From positions 7,998,001 to 8,062,000 of the forward strand of contig NZ_CP109496.1 in NCBI RefSeq assembly GCF_036231355.1: a stretch of DNA of 64,000 nt, in the 5' to 3' direction. Below, one piece after another: positions 62,806 to 64,000 of this stretch. Source of the stretch: Streptomyces sp. NBC_01431 (GTDB taxonomy: Bacteria; Actinomycetota; Actinomycetes; Streptomycetales; Streptomycetaceae). The notes below the pieces were generated by a model. That model was not told the DNA's origin, ran no database searches, and saw only the letters and a program-made list of their open reading frames with translations. A program made the position numbers and the translations under genes. Within the stretch, counting starts at the first letter, position 1. Each line of letters starts with the position of its first letter.

Positions 62806-63095
62806 GAGGACGAGATCGGCCTGCGGCTGGCGGCCCCCGGCGGCGACTGGCGCGCCCGCCCGGACATGGACCCGCAAGCCACCAGCGGGTTCCGGGCGGC
62901 CATCGTCGCCCGCGCTCGTTTCATCGAGGATCTGATCGCTGAGCAGGCCCACTCGCCTCCCGCCTGCGGATCTTCGAGGTCGATCAGCCCGGCACCCAGG
63001 CCTGGAAGCGCACGAGCATGCCCGGTCTGGGCATCATCCTCGGCGCCGAGTTCCTGGCCGCCACCGGCGGCGGCAACGGGCGTTGGACCTGACCA
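62806..63095 (+). pseudogene. IS110-like transposase fragment
   Basis: One frame reads LRLAAPGGDWRARPDMDPQA, then ARARFIEDLIAEQA. After a frame change it continues with SRLRIFEVDQPGTQAWKRTS and GLGIILGAEFLAATGG. The 'PGLGxILGAEFLAATGG' block resembles the helical region before the C-terminal domain of IS110-type transposases. Neither end is present. Confidence 0.45.
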
Positions 63096-63229
63096 ACGCC
63101 GGCCAGCCCGCAGAAGCCGGGAACATCGAGTCGGGCACGTCGTTGTCGGCGCTGGTCGCCGACGCCTTGCGCGTCTATCTCGCTGACGCCCATGGGCATG
63201 CACCGCAGTCGACCGAGGAGGAAGCCTGA
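63096..63229 (+). pseudogene. Possible tail of a small RHH/antitoxin-like protein
   Basis: A frame ending at 63229 reads AGNIESGTSLSALVADALRV, then YLADAHGHAPQSTEEE. 'SLSALVxDALRxYL' is a common helix pattern in CopG-type antitoxins. There is no start and no partner toxin, so this is tentative. Confidence 0.25.
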
Positions 63230-63507
63230 ATCCGGCCCCCTGCGGGCGCTCCCGTGGCGCCGGCAGCCCTGTCAGGTACTCGCGAAAGCCCCGCCGCCGG
63301 CCAGGCTGAAGCAGAGGTCGTCGAACCGGGCCGCGTAGTCCTCCAACAGACACCGGCGCAGGCGGACACAGACGGCGAGCGGTCATCTTCAGCGCCTGAC
63401 AAGGACGTTGGCTCCTCTCACCGGCCTACGGCCAACCAGTCCTGCCCGTCAACCCACACCACCGGCGGATTTAACGAACTACCGGTAACCTCGGCCGCTG
63501 TCAGCAG
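63230..63507. other. About 280 bp without a recognisable gene
   Basis: This is intergenic between the transposon scraps and the regulator gene at the window end. No structured element is noted. Confidence 0.35.
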
Positions 63508-64000
63508 TCACTTGCCTGTCAGCAGGGCCAGACGCAGGGCCAGTTGGAGTTCGAGCGCGTGGTCGGGGGTGTTCCAGTCGGGCCCGAGGAGCGATTCGAT
63601 GCGGTCGAGGCGCTGGACGACGGTGTTGACATGGATGTGCAGTTCGTCCTTGGCCCGGGTCAGGTTGCAGCCGCTGGCGAAGTAGGTGCGCAGGGTGCCC
63701 ACGAGGTCGCTGCCGCGCCGGGCGTCGTAGTCCAGCAGCGGACCGAGGACGGAGTCGACGAAGCCGGCGACGTCGTGGTTGTCGCCGAGGAGCAGGCCAA
63801 GGAAGCCGAGGTCCGCGACGCTCGCGCCTTCGCCTGTGCGGCCCAGGACGTGCATGGCGCGCAGGCAGCGCCGGGCCTCGGCGTGCGCGGCTGCGAGCGC
63901 CGCAGGGCCGGCGGAGGGTCCGGCAGCCGCGACTGTGACGGCGGCGCCGGTGAGGTGGGTGAGCTGCGCGGAGGCCGTCCTGGCGGCGTCGGCGGGCGCG
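63508..64000 (-). CDS. PucR/CdaR-type transcriptional regulator, C-terminal part (start beyond the window)
   Basis: The frame is open from the window's right edge to the stop at 63508. The visible ~160 residues contain part of the GGDEF-like CdaR region (ALAAAHAEARRCLRAMHVLG) and the HTH_30 domain (DLVGTLRTYFASGCNLTRAK, DELHIHVNTVVQRLDRIESL). Such regulators respond to small carbon or nitrogen metabolites. The target is unknown because the neighbours are outside the window. Confidence 0.85.
   Translation of the reverse strand, partial: APADAARTASAQLTHLTGAAVTVAAAGPSAGPAALAAAHAEARRCLRAMHVLGRTGEGASVADLGFLGLLLGDNHDVAGFVDSVLGPLLDYDARRGSDLVGTLRTYFASGCNLTRAKDELHIHVNTVVQRLDRIESLLGPDWNTPDHALELQLALRLALLTGK

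Noticed and set aside
1..64000. tRNA, rRNA, CRISPR array or replication origin
   Set aside because: I looked for cloverleaf-like segments, regularly spaced direct repeats and DnaA-box clusters and saw none. Without a covariance-model search I cannot exclude a cryptic tRNA fragment near the broken integrase.

Overview
The window is high-GC actinobacterial DNA and almost certainly comes from a Streptomyces chromosome, most likely an accessory or arm region. The signs are third-codon G/C bias, GTG starts, many ATGA/GTGA gene overlaps, mycothiol-type enzymes, MocR, PucR, CGNR and SpoIIE-type regulators, and a TTA (bldA-type) codon in one gene. At least ten insertion sequences or transposon remnants and many frameshifted genes are present.

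Layout. 1-8.3 kb: the 3' part of a MocR regulator, a mycothiol-dependent isomerase-like gene, a complete IS3-type element, an ArsR-like regulator, a small secreted SH3-like protein, helicase and Tn3 remnants, and a membrane-anchored esterase. 8.5-15.6 kb: a frameshifted HEPN-like gene, a Pro-rich micro-ORF with a PCMT-type methyltransferase, a MerR/membrane protein pair, a GNAT, a frameshifted IS with clear terminal repeats (13006-14262), then wrecked modB/modC genes. 15.6-28.9 kb: a molybdenum-themed stretch (small molybdopterin-binding protein, broken moeA, frameshifted Mop/TOBE regulator, PucR regulator, FAD subunit, fused FeS/Mo hydroxylase, XdhC) interrupted by two tandem secreted glycine-rich or cell-wall-type proteins. 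29-34.1 kb: a quinone-oxidoreductase-like protein, an RHH protein, an unknown protein, and a secreted protein cut by an intact copy of the 13-kb IS, which also truncates a second transposase.

34.2-40.3 kb is the most interesting part. A 30-residue peptide gene with a strong ribosome site lies 96 bp upstream of a complete cytochrome P450. Then come a GNAT acetyltransferase, a 3Fe-4S ferredoxin, and an 874-residue fusion of a ferredoxin reductase to a second P450. The block is bounded by dead transposons and has the parts of a small P450-modified RiPP cluster with its own electron supply. Production of such a peptide is inference, not something the DNA proves.

40.4-54.5 kb: transposon debris, a leucine-rich-repeat-variant protein, a CGNR regulator facing an epoxide hydrolase across duplicated operator-like sites, a broken integrase, a MarR/membrane/NmrA cluster with two matching operator-like sites, and an IS3 element with a 3-bp target duplication inserted at the 5' edge of a TniA-like transposase remnant. 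These are followed by a barstar-domain protein, an N-terminally truncated amidinotransferase and a helicase stub. 54.8-64 kb: a SpoIIE-type phosphatase, a broken IS30, a class A penicillin-binding protein with altered transpeptidase motifs, remnants of ISAs1, IS256 and IS110 elements, and the C-terminal end of a PucR/CdaR-type regulator.

Many genes are split by single-base frame changes, often in G/C runs. Either this is a decaying region or the assembly carries indel errors; the sequence alone cannot separate the two, and all 'pseudogene' calls depend on it.
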